48,796 nucleotides of DNA, from assembly GCA_902826025.1 (NCBI GenBank), contig CADEDH010000004.1, forward strand, positions 39,284 to 88,079, read 5' to 3'. This DNA is from an uncultured Actinomycetes bacterium. Lineage in GTDB: Bacteria > Actinomycetota > Acidimicrobiia > Acidimicrobiales > SZUA-35. A model generated the notes under the pieces. The model was given only the letters and a program-made list of their open reading frames with translations, ran no database searches and was not told where the DNA came from. Position 1 is the stretch's first letter; each line of letters starts with the position of its first letter. Of this stretch, positions 30,640 to 37,584 are shown piece by piece. The position numbers and the translations under genes were made by a program.

Positions 30640-31227
30640 ATGCGCATCGGCCTGCTCTCCGACACCCACATTCCCGAGGCCCGCGAGGTGTGGCCCCAGG
30701 TGTGGGACGCCTTCAAGGGATGCGACGCCATCCTCCACGCCGGCGACATCTACGACCTGGGTGTGCTCGACACCCTGGCCGAGATCGCCCCCACCTACGC
30801 CTGCCGGGGCAACGGCGACGACGGCTCCGGCGGCCGCCCCCGCCAGCCCGACCACCCCACCCTCCAGGACAACTGGGTGGTCACGCTGGGCGGGCTCACC
30901 ATCGGCCTCACCCATTGGGTTCCCGTGCCCGAGTCTCCCGGGATCGTGAACCTGGCCGGGGCGTGCGAACGCTTCTTCGGTGGGGTCACGCCCGACGTGA
31001 TCGTCCACGGCGACACCCACGTGGAGGACATCCGGGAGGTCAACGGGATCCTGTGCGTCAACCCGGGCTCCCCTACGTTCCCCCACAACCTCAACTACCA
31101 GTTCGGCACGATCGGGTTCATCGACATCGACGTCGACACCCTGGCCCCGTCGGCCTCGATCTGGCAGGTCTCCGACCACGGCATCGAGACCTTCGACTGG
31201 CTCCGCTGGGGCCCCCGCCCGTGGTGA
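30640..31227 (+). CDS. Metallophosphoesterase (YfcE/MJ0936 type)
   Basis: A 195-residue calcineurin-like phosphoesterase. All metal motifs are seen: SDTHIPEA (D-x-H), LHAGDIYD (GD), CRGNGDD (GNxD-like), GLTHWVP and VHGDTHVEDI (GHTH-like, with Asp replacing the first Thr position), followed by VNPGSPTFP, typical of YfcE. These small proteins hydrolyse phosphodiesters with two metal ions such as Mn2+; the physiological substrate is generally unknown. It begins 17 bases after the DUF3237 stop and is probably co-transcribed with it. No signal peptide, so cytoplasmic. Confidence 0.92.
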   Translation: MRIGLLSDTHIPEAREVWPQVWDAFKGCDAILHAGDIYDLGVLDTLAEIAPTYACRGNGDDGSGGRPRQPDHPTLQDNWVVTLGGLTIGLTHWVPVPESPGIVNLAGACERFFGGVTPDVIVHGDTHVEDIREVNGILCVNPGSPTFPHNLNYQFGTIGFIDIDVDTLAPSASIWQVSDHGIETFDWLRWGPRPW

Positions 31228-31288
31228 CGGGCCCGCTCTCCCCCCACACGTAGATCCAGAACCATACACCCGTAGGAGAACCCCGATC

Positions 31289-32356
31289 ATGAGCGAACCC
31301 AAGCTTCCCGGCCGCCTCGGCACCCCGGACATGCAGCTCAAGGACGACCCCCGGGCCGATCCCCGGATGCTGGCCGCCATGGCCCCCCTGGCCATGGGCG
31401 AGCACCCGCCGCCGGCCGGGGTCGACAAGAACTCCTCGGTCGACGAGCTGCTGGAGTACCTGAACGTGGCCGAGGAGGGCTTCGGGAGCCTGTTCGACGC
31501 CCTGGGCAACCAGCTCACCGAGATCCCGGGCGTGACCAAGCGCACCGAGGTGATCAAGGGCGTCGACGGCAACGACATCACGCTCTACATCCACCAGCCG
31601 GCCAACGCCGCCGGTCCCGTGCCCTGCATCCTGCACATCCATGGCGGCGGCATGGCCATGCTCACCGCCGGCGACCCCAACTACGACCGCTGGCGCGACG
31701 AGCTGGCCCAGACCGGCCTGGTGGTGGTGGGCGTCGAGTTCCGCAACGCCGGCGGCAAGCTCGGGCCCCACCCCTTCCCGGCCGGGCTCAACGACTGCTC
31801 GTCGGCCCTGCAGTGGACGGCCGACAACCTCCAGCGCCTCGGGGCTTCCAAGATCGTGGTGTCGGGCGAGTCGGGCGGCGGCAACCTGACCCTGGCCACC
31901 ACCCTCAAGGCCAAGCGCGACGGCAAGATCGGGCTGATCAGCGGCGTCTACGCCCAGTGCCCGTACATCTACGGGGCCTACGGCGACAAGAACCCCGACC
32001 TGCCCTCGCAGTACGAGAACGACGAGTACTTCCTGGCCTGCTCGATGATGGGCGGCATCGCCAAGTCCTACGATCCGGCGGGCGAGAACGCCACCAACCC
32101 GCTGGCCTGGCCGTTCCACGCCTCGGTCGACGATCTCGCTGGCCTGCCGCCTCACGTGATCTCGGTCAACGAGCTCGACCCGCTGCGGGACGAGGGCCTG
32201 GCCCATCACCGCAAGCTGCTCAAGGCCGGCGTGTCGTCGGTGGGCCGGGTGGTGGCCGGTACCTGCCACGCCGGCGACTGCCTGTTCCGTCAGGCCATGC
32301 CCGACATCTACCTGTCCACCATCCGCGACATCAAGAGCTTCGCCGAGATGGTCTGA
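31289..32356 (+). CDS. Alpha/beta hydrolase of the HSL (hormone-sensitive lipase-like) family
   Basis: A 355-residue serine esterase. LHIHGGGMAML is the HGGG oxyanion-hole motif, VVSGESGGGNLTLATTL the nucleophile elbow (GESGG) and VNELDPLRDEG the acid region; GTCHAGDCLF provides the catalytic His, preceded by a Cys, a slightly unusual context. An N-terminal extension of about 80 residues could form a cap. Relatives hydrolyse short-chain esters or carbonates. AGGAG lies nine bases before the ATG. The gene ends just before a perfect 13-bp inverted repeat shared with the convergent DUF35 gene. Substrate unknown. Confidence 0.9.
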   Translation: MSEPKLPGRLGTPDMQLKDDPRADPRMLAAMAPLAMGEHPPPAGVDKNSSVDELLEYLNVAEEGFGSLFDALGNQLTEIPGVTKRTEVIKGVDGNDITLYIHQPANAAGPVPCILHIHGGGMAMLTAGDPNYDRWRDELAQTGLVVVGVEFRNAGGKLGPHPFPAGLNDCSSALQWTADNLQRLGASKIVVSGESGGGNLTLATTLKAKRDGKIGLISGVYAQCPYIYGAYGDKNPDLPSQYENDEYFLACSMMGGIAKSYDPAGENATNPLAWPFHASVDDLAGLPPHVISVNELDPLRDEGLAHHRKLLKAGVSSVGRVVAGTCHAGDCLFRQAMPDIYLSTIRDIKSFAEMV

Positions 32357-32369
32357 ACTGCATCCGGAT

Positions 32370-32410
32370 CTGTGGCGCCAGCGCGCAAAATACAACTGCT
32401 GGCGCCACAG
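32370..32410. terminator. Bidirectional hairpin terminator
   Basis: Perfect 13-bp arms CTGTGGCGCCAGC (32370-32382) and GCTGGCGCCACAG (32398-32410) enclose a 15-nt A-rich loop. It lies between the convergent stops at 32356 (plus) and 32417 (minus). No T-run follows. Confidence 0.8.
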
Positions 32411-32416
32411 TTCGGG

Positions 32417-32845
32417 TCAACCGGTCGGGCGGAACAGGGGGAGGGCCACGCCGTCGGCCTCGGGAGCGAAGCACACCTCCACCGGCATGCCGATGCGGAC
32501 GTCGTCGGGGTCGCACTCCACGATGTTCGTCGTGACGTGCGGGCCCTCGGCCAACTCCACGATGGCGATCACGTAGGGCCCGGTCTCGGCCCACGCCCGG
32601 TGGGTGGGGCGACGGGCCACCGTGAACGTGTACACCGTGCCCCGGCCCGAGGCGTCCTCGTCGACCAGCTCGGTGGAGCCACACTCGGTGCAGTTGACCC
32701 GGGGGTAGAAGATGGCGGCGTTGCACCGGGTGCAGCGCTGGATGAGGAACCGGCCCTCGGTGGTGGCGGCCCAGAACGCCGCTGTGAGGTCGGTGGGGTG
32801 CGGCGCCGGCCGCACGGTCGGGTCGCTCGTGGTCTTCGCCGCCAT
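32417..32845 (-). CDS. Zn-ribbon/OB-fold (DUF35, ChsH2-like) acyl-CoA-associated protein
   Basis: A 142-residue DUF35 protein. The rubredoxin-like Zn ribbon is visible as RCTRCNAAIFYPRVNCTECG (two CxxC pairs), and the OB fold as GRGTVYTFTVARRPTH, YVIAIVELAEGPHVTTNIVE and IGMPVEVCF. DUF35 proteins bind thiolase-like partners; in steroid side-chain degradation the DUF35 part of ChsH2 is required by the Ltp2 aldolase. Here the ATG at 32845 shares a base with the stop of a thiolase-like gene, so the two are translated together and probably form a complex. The protein has no membrane or secretion signal. Confidence 0.92.
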   Translation of the reverse strand: MAAKTTSDPTVRPAPHPTDLTAAFWAATTEGRFLIQRCTRCNAAIFYPRVNCTECGSTELVDEDASGRGTVYTFTVARRPTHRAWAETGPYVIAIVELAEGPHVTTNIVECDPDDVRIGMPVEVCFAPEADGVALPLFRPTG

Positions 32846-34032
32846 CACCGCTCCGTTCCGAAGATCAGGCTGACCTGTTCCGACAGGATCCCGCCGTTGC
32901 CGTTCACGAAGGCCAACTCGAGGTCGGGGACCTGACGGGCCCCGGCCCGGCCCTGGATCTGGCGCACCGCCTCGGTCACGTGGCTCATGCCGCCGGCGAT
33001 GCCGGGTTGGCCGAAGCTCAGCTGGCCGCCGTGGGTGTTGACCGGGAAGTCGCCGTTCCACCGCATGTCGTGCTCCTCGATGAAGCGGCCCCCGGTGCCC
33101 TTGGGGGTGAAGCCGGAGTCTTCCAGCGTGAGCAGCACCGTGATCGTGTAGCAGTCGTAGACCGAGGCCAGGCCGATCTGGGCCGGGTTCACGCCGGCCT
33201 GGTCGAAGGCCCGGCGGGCCGAGGCCTGGATGGCGGTGTCGGTGAGCGACGGGGCGTAGGTGATCGTCTTGTGCGTCACCTGCTCCCCCGCCCCCAGCAG
33301 CCACGCCGGGCGGTTGGGCAGCTTCTGGGCCAGCTCCGGGCCCACCACCACCAGGGCGGCGGCGCCACCGGCCGGCATCACGATCTCCAGCATGTGGAGG
33401 GGGTCGGCGATCATGGGCGACGAGAGCACGTCGTCGACCGTGATGGGCTGGCCGTAGAAGATGGCATCGGGGTTCTGGTTGGCGTTGTCGCGCTGGTGGA
33501 CGGCCACCTTGGCCAACTGCTCGGGCGTGGCCCCGTACTCGTGGAGGTAGCGGTTGGCGATCATGGCGTAGCCCACGTTGGCCCCCACGTTGCCGTAGGG
33601 CACCTCGAACTCGGAGAAGGCCGAGCGGTCGGGCATCGACCAGCCCCCGGCCGTCTTGGCCCCACCGGCCCGAGGTGTCCGGGGCCGGCGGGACGAGCCG
33701 GTGATGCACACCACGGCCTGGCACATCCCGGCTTCGATGGCGGCAACGGCCCGCCAGATCATGCCGGCGCCGGTGGCCCCGCCCAGGTCGACCACCTCGG
33801 CGAAGTTGAGCTTGAGGCCCATCAGTTCGCTCACCGTCGACGGGGTGAGCATCGACACCCCGCCGATCGGATGGCACACCATCCCGTCGATGTCGGAGAA
33901 CGACAGGCCGGCGTCGTCGATGGCGGCCAGCCCGGCCTTGGCCATCAGGCTCAGCGTCGTCTCGCCCGGCGTCTCCCGGGTGGGCTTGAGCTCGCCCACC
34001 CCCACCACCGCTCCCCTACCTCGCATGGCCAT
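32845..34032 (-). CDS. Thiolase-fold protein lacking classical catalytic residues (Ltp2/SCP-thiolase-like)
   Basis: A 395-residue lipid-transfer-protein/thiolase family member. The usual nucleophile segment reads VDLGGATGAGM, with Gly in place of Cys. The GHP motif reads LSFGQPGIAGG, with Gln for His. The second Cys motif reads VNGNGGILS. All three classical thiolase residues are therefore replaced. A conserved SVYDCYTITVLLTLEDSGF could supply a Tyr, as in Ltp2-type retro-aldolases that split steroid side-chain CoA esters. With the adjacent DUF35 gene the pair resembles an Ltp2-ChsH2 aldolase. AGGGG precedes the ATG. Reaction inferred as C-C cleavage of a 3-hydroxyacyl-CoA; the substrate need not be a steroid. 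Confidence 0.88.
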   Translation of the reverse strand: MAMRGRGAVVGVGELKPTRETPGETTLSLMAKAGLAAIDDAGLSFSDIDGMVCHPIGGVSMLTPSTVSELMGLKLNFAEVVDLGGATGAGMIWRAVAAIEAGMCQAVVCITGSSRRPRTPRAGGAKTAGGWSMPDRSAFSEFEVPYGNVGANVGYAMIANRYLHEYGATPEQLAKVAVHQRDNANQNPDAIFYGQPITVDDVLSSPMIADPLHMLEIVMPAGGAAALVVVGPELAQKLPNRPAWLLGAGEQVTHKTITYAPSLTDTAIQASARRAFDQAGVNPAQIGLASVYDCYTITVLLTLEDSGFTPKGTGGRFIEEHDMRWNGDFPVNTHGGQLSFGQPGIAGGMSHVTEAVRQIQGRAGARQVPDLELAFVNGNGGILSEQVSLIFGTER

Positions 34033-34164
34033 GGGATCCCCTGTCTGTCCGGCTTGTCACGGGGCGGGCGCGGCCCGGCGGAACCGCCGCTCGAACCCCT
34101 CGGCCGACACTAGCGCCGCCCGGACCGCGGCGCGAAAGCCGGACCCAGGCGGACGAGGATCAGC
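34033..34164 (-). other. Spacer between MFS and thiolase genes with a candidate -10
   Basis: The 132 bases hold no gene. On the minus strand TAGTGT (34107-34112) could be a -10 for the thiolase/DUF35 pair, and CGGCGG/CCGCCG (34076-34089) can pair with a two-base loop. Neither is strong. Confidence 0.3.
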
Positions 34165-35478
34165 TCAGGCGGTGGCCAGAACCAGCGGCTCCCGGTCACG
34201 GTCGCCCATCCAGGTCGCCACCACGGCCACCACGAGGACCATGCCGAGAGCGGCTGCCCCCATCGACAGGTCGTGGTAGCTGCGAGAGGCCACGATGGCC
34301 CCCGCCGAGATCCCGCTGGCTGCGCCGAAGCCGGCCATGCAGAGGTCGCCGGCGCCCTGGATGCTGGCCCGCTCCAACACCGGGAACGACTCGGTGAGCA
34401 GGCCGCTGGAGGCGATGATGCCGAAGCTCCAGTCGATGCCCAGAGCGAACAGGGCCAGCGTGATCCCGATGAAGCTGTCGGCCGGGCTGTAGGCCGCGCC
34501 CAGACCGCCGGCCACACAGATCACCCCGGCGATGAGCAGCATCGGGTAGCGGCCGAAGCGGTCGGTGAGGCGGCCCACGATGGGGCTGAAGGCGTACATG
34601 CCCATGATGTGCACGAAGAGCATCACGGCGATCTCGTTCTTCGACTGGCCCCCCACCTTCTTCATGTGGAGCGGGGTAAGGGTCATGACCCCCACCATCG
34701 TGCCCTGGCTGATCATCATGCCGAGCACGGCGACGCGGGCCCGACGGTTGGCCAGGATCCGACCCATAGCCACGGTGAAAGGCAGCCGGCCCTCGGCGAC
34801 GCTCTTGCCGATCCCTCCCGCCAGCACCAGCGGATCGGGCCGGAGGCGCCACTCCACGATGGCCGCACCGGCCAGGAACAGCAGCGAACCAGTGAGGAAC
34901 GAGCCCCCGTAGTCGGGCAGACCCAGCTTCTGGCCGGTCGGGTCGAGCACCGACAGCGAGATCAGAGAACCGAAGCCCGAGCCGAGGGTCGTGGCCCAGA
35001 CGATGGTGCCGATGGCCTGGGCCCGCCGCTCCGGCTTGGCCAGATCGGCGGCGGCGTAGCGGGCCGCCAGGTTGGCGGCGCTGCCGGCGCCGATCGCCAT
35101 CACACCGACCGGCAGAAGGATGAAGACCCGGGTGATGGCGGCCAGGACGGCCAGGAACGCCCCCACCGCCCCGATGAGGTAGCCGTTGCGCAGGCCGGGC
35201 CGGCGGCCGGAGCGGGCCATCACGCGGGCCAGGGGGAACGAGGCGATGGCGGCTCCGATCGACAGGCTGGCGGCCGACAGACCGGCCAGCGTCTCGTTGC
35301 CGGTGATGTCGTCGGCCAGGAGCGCCACCACGGAGTAGCCCGACACGAGCCCCATGCCGCCGCAGACCTGGCTCACCAGCAGGGAGCGGATAGTGCGCCG
35401 TTGGGCCTGGTCGCGCTCGGTTTCCGACAGGGGCCGGTGGGTCTCGGGGCCGGCAACTGTGTCGTCGAGCTGGGTCAT
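34165..35478 (-). CDS. MFS transporter
   Basis: A 437-residue major facilitator superfamily permease with about 12 hydrophobic segments. The first half contains VSQVCGGMGLVSGYSVVALL and the loop 2-3 motif RVMARSGRRPG, and the second half the repeated form IVGRLTDRFGRYPMLLI, both typical of proton-driven MFS drug/metabolite transporters. The hydrophilic N-terminal 30 residues are acidic. GAAGGA lies about eight bases before the ATG. A 12-bp palindrome about 22 bases upstream may be an operator. The thiolase and DUF35 genes follow after 132 bases, so co-transcription is possible but not obvious. Direction and substrate unknown. Confidence 0.92.
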   Translation of the reverse strand: MTQLDDTVAGPETHRPLSETERDQAQRRTIRSLLVSQVCGGMGLVSGYSVVALLADDITGNETLAGLSAASLSIGAAIASFPLARVMARSGRRPGLRNGYLIGAVGAFLAVLAAITRVFILLPVGVMAIGAGSAANLAARYAAADLAKPERRAQAIGTIVWATTLGSGFGSLISLSVLDPTGQKLGLPDYGGSFLTGSLLFLAGAAIVEWRLRPDPLVLAGGIGKSVAEGRLPFTVAMGRILANRRARVAVLGMMISQGTMVGVMTLTPLHMKKVGGQSKNEIAVMLFVHIMGMYAFSPIVGRLTDRFGRYPMLLIAGVICVAGGLGAAYSPADSFIGITLALFALGIDWSFGIIASSGLLTESFPVLERASIQGAGDLCMAGFGAASGISAGAIVASRSYHDLSMGAAALGMVLVVAVVATWMGDRDREPLVLATA

Positions 35479-35499
35479 GTCACCCGTCCTTCGTATTGT

Positions 35500-35511
35500 C
35501 CGAACATTCGG
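35500..35511. promoter_or_regulatory. 12-bp palindrome CCGAACATTCGG before the MFS gene
   Basis: A dyad with two 5-bp arms around CA lies between the divergent MFS (start 35478) and cupredoxin-like (start 35552) genes, next to GTCC/GGAC flanks. The position suits a repressor operator. No regulator gene is adjacent. Confidence 0.4.
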
Positions 35512-35538
35512 GCATGGTACTCACGATCGGCGATGAGT

Positions 35539-35544
35539 TAGAAT
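35539..35544 (+). promoter_or_regulatory. Candidate -10 (TAGAAT), leaderless, for the cupredoxin-like gene
   Basis: TAGAAT is seven bases before the GTG start at 35552, so transcription would start at the initiation codon. No clear -35 is visible. Confidence 0.45.
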
Positions 35545-35551
35545 TTCCGCT

Positions 35552-35923
35552 GTGACCACCAAGGTCCGGGGCACCCTGGCTCTCTTCGGCTTCCTGGCCG
35601 TGCTGTTCGTGGGCTCTGCTGTGCTCCTCAGCAACATGATCGCCCAGCCCGAGGGCGTCGACCGGCTGGTAGTCATCCAGCCCGGCACCGCGGCCCGGCT
35701 CGACGCCGGCGAGAACCTGGCCATCATCCCGCCCGACCTGCACTTTCAGCTGCGGGACCGTCTGGTGGTGGTGAACAACGACAGTGAGGCCCACGTGGTG
35801 GGCCCGTTCACCATCGGGGCCGGCGAGCGCCTCGAGGAGCAGATCTCCCGGGTCGCCTCCTTCGACGCGTTCTGCACCATCCATCCCAACGGTTCGGTAA
35901 CGATCAACGTCTCGCGGGGCTGA
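35552..35923 (+). CDS. Small membrane-anchored cupredoxin-like protein
   Basis: A 123-residue protein with one N-terminal hydrophobic segment (about residues 8-29, LALFGFLAVLFVGSAVLL) and a predicted extracytoplasmic beta-rich domain. DRLVVVNNDSEAHVVGPFTI and FDAFCTIHPNGSVTINV resemble the cupredoxin copper-site strands: His81, Cys108 and His111 match the His-Cys-His ligands, but no axial Met follows. It may be a Met-less type 1 copper protein or a structural relative such as a CopC/cupredoxin-like metal binder. The GTG start with a nearby -10 predicts a leaderless transcript. It stands before the HD-GYP gene (65-base gap). The fold call is from motifs only. Confidence 0.65.
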   Translation: MTTKVRGTLALFGFLAVLFVGSAVLLSNMIAQPEGVDRLVVIQPGTAARLDAGENLAIIPPDLHFQLRDRLVVVNNDSEAHVVGPFTIGAGERLEEQISRVASFDAFCTIHPNGSVTINVSRG

Positions 35924-35988
35924 TCACCACCCTGTGAGGCCCTTATCCGGGGGTCAGGTTCGGCGCCCGATCTGCCGATACCGCCGGG

Positions 35989-37533
35989 GTGAGCGATGTC
36001 CCCACGCGCGGCGCCACCGAGCCGGAGCGGAGCTGGAGCCGGGCCCCGGCCGCGGCCCGGGCCCTTCGCGTGGCCACCCGGCTGCTACCCGTGGTCACCG
36101 CCTGGCTGGCGGTACGGGGCACCTCACACTGGTACCTCCGGCCGGAGGGGTCGCTCGGCCTCGTTGCCTGGCTGGCGCAGGCCGTCGCCGTCTCGGTTGT
36201 GGTGTCGACCGTGGTGGACCACCTGGCCCGCCGCCTCCTCCCGCTGGCGGCGCTGCTCAACCTGTCGCTCGCCTTCCCCGACGAGGCCCCCAGCCGGTTC
36301 GGGATAGCCCTTCGGGCCGGGTCGCCCCGCCGGCTGCAGGAGCGGCTCGACCAGGTAGCGGCTGAGGGACTGGGCGACAGCCCGCACGAGGCGGCCCGAC
36401 GGGCGCTCGACCTGGTGGCCTCGCTCAGCACCCACGATCGGCTCACCCGAGGCCACACCGAACGGGTGCGGGCCCACGCCGAGGTCATCGCCCGGGAACT
36501 CGGCCTCGACGAGACGGAGCGCCTCCACCTGGCGTGGGGCGTGCTGTTGCACGACATCGGCAAGCTCGCCGTGCCGGCCGAGATCCTCAACAAGGACACG
36601 CCGCTGACGGCCGAGGAGTGGGCCGTGCTCCACAACCACCCGGCGGCCGGCCAGGCCATCCTCGCTCCCCTCGCCGGCTGGCTCGACGAGTGGGTACGGG
36701 CCGCCGGCGAGCACCACGAGCGGTGGGACGGCAAGGGCTACCCGGCCGGGCTGGCCGGCACCGGGATCTCACTCGCCGGCCGGATCACGGCCGTGGCCGA
36801 CGCCTACGACGTCATCACCTCGGTGCGCTCGTACAAGAAGCCGATGTCGACCGCCGCCGCCCGCCAGGAGCTGGTGCGCTGCTCCGGCTCCCAGTTCGAC
36901 CCGGCGGTGGTCCGGGCCTTCCTGTCGGCCTCGGTGCGACGACGGTGGCACGGCGGGCCCCTGGCCTGGGTGGCCGAGTTGCCCTCCCTCGGTCGGCTGA
37001 CCACGACGCTGTCCAACTCGGCCGGCGCCGCCACCGCCACAGCGGCTGCCATCGTGGCCGGCGTCACCGGCATCGGGAGCCTGGCTCCGGAGCCGCCCGA
37101 CGAGCTGGCTCTGATGGACCCGGTGTCGACGGTGACCGCCGCCCCCCTGCCGGCTCCGGCCGAGACGCCGGCCACAGCGGCGGACATCAGCGCCCAACCA
37201 TCACCGACGGATCCGCCTCCCCCGGCGCCCGAGCCGACACCGGCCCCCGAGACCACGGCGGCGCCGGTGACCACCACCGCTGCCCCGCCCACCTCGGCCG
37301 TGGCGACGGCCCCGCCCTCCTCGGCGGCGGCCGCAGCCCCGCCAGCGACCACCGCCGCCCTCGCCGCGACCACCACCCCCACAACCGCCGCCCCCACCAC
37401 GACCACCACCGCCAGGCCGACCACGACCCGCACGGGATGGAGCTGGGGTTGGGGTTGGGGCGGATCCGACGACCACTCGGGACGTAACTCCGGCTCGGGG
37501 TCGCGGTGGGGCGGAGGGTCGAACGGTGGCTGA
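35989..37533 (+). CDS. HD-GYP domain membrane protein with a Pro/Thr-rich external tail
   Basis: A 514-residue protein. Two or three hydrophobic segments lie in residues 24-95. The HD-GYP domain (about 145-300) has HTERVRAHAEVI, LLHDIGKLAVP (188-192 HDIGK), LHNHPAAGQAIL, GEHHERWDGKGYPAGLAG (GYP at 250-252) and ITAVADAYDVITSVRSYK, so the metal and GYP residues of c-di-GMP/cGAMP phosphodiesterases are present. A further hydrophobic helix (about 346-366) precedes an Ala/Pro/Thr-rich stretch (370-480) and a Trp/Gly/Ser tail (GWSWGWGWGG). If the last helix crosses the membrane, the tail is outside and the HD-GYP inside. It starts with GTG 35989 and is followed by a secreted SpoIID/DUF4214 protein. 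Confidence 0.88.
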   Translation: MSDVPTRGATEPERSWSRAPAAARALRVATRLLPVVTAWLAVRGTSHWYLRPEGSLGLVAWLAQAVAVSVVVSTVVDHLARRLLPLAALLNLSLAFPDEAPSRFGIALRAGSPRRLQERLDQVAAEGLGDSPHEAARRALDLVASLSTHDRLTRGHTERVRAHAEVIARELGLDETERLHLAWGVLLHDIGKLAVPAEILNKDTPLTAEEWAVLHNHPAAGQAILAPLAGWLDEWVRAAGEHHERWDGKGYPAGLAGTGISLAGRITAVADAYDVITSVRSYKKPMSTAAARQELVRCSGSQFDPAVVRAFLSASVRRRWHGGPLAWVAELPSLGRLTTTLSNSAGAATATAAAIVAGVTGIGSLAPEPPDELALMDPVSTVTAAPLPAPAETPATAADISAQPSPTDPPPPAPEPTPAPETTAAPVTTTAAPPTSAVATAPPSSAAAAAPPATTAALAATTTPTTAAPTTTTTARPTTTRTGWSWGWGWGGSDDHSGRNSGSGSRWGGGSNGG

Positions 37534-37570
37534 CGGCCCGGGCCGATCCCCGGCCACGCCGCCGCTGCAC

Positions 37571-37576
37571 TAGCCT
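37571..37576 (+). promoter_or_regulatory. Candidate -10 (TAGCCT), leaderless, for the SpoIID/DUF4214 gene
   Basis: TAGCCT lies eight bases before the ATG at 37585 with no Shine-Dalgarno between them, matching the leaderless arrangement seen at 23188 and 45485. No matching -35 at 17-18 bases. Confidence 0.4.
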
Positions 37577-37584
37577 CGCCGTCC

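Noticed and set aside
32370..32410. Perfect 13-bp inverted repeat as a possible mobile-element end or attachment site
   Set aside because: It is a single hairpin between two convergent stops with no transposase or target duplication nearby; a terminator explains it.
37200..37440. Short repetitive ACC/GCC tracts that could be taken for a DNA repeat array
   Set aside because: They are in frame within the HD-GYP gene and encode its Ala/Pro/Thr-rich region; there are no spacers or constant repeats as in CRISPR.
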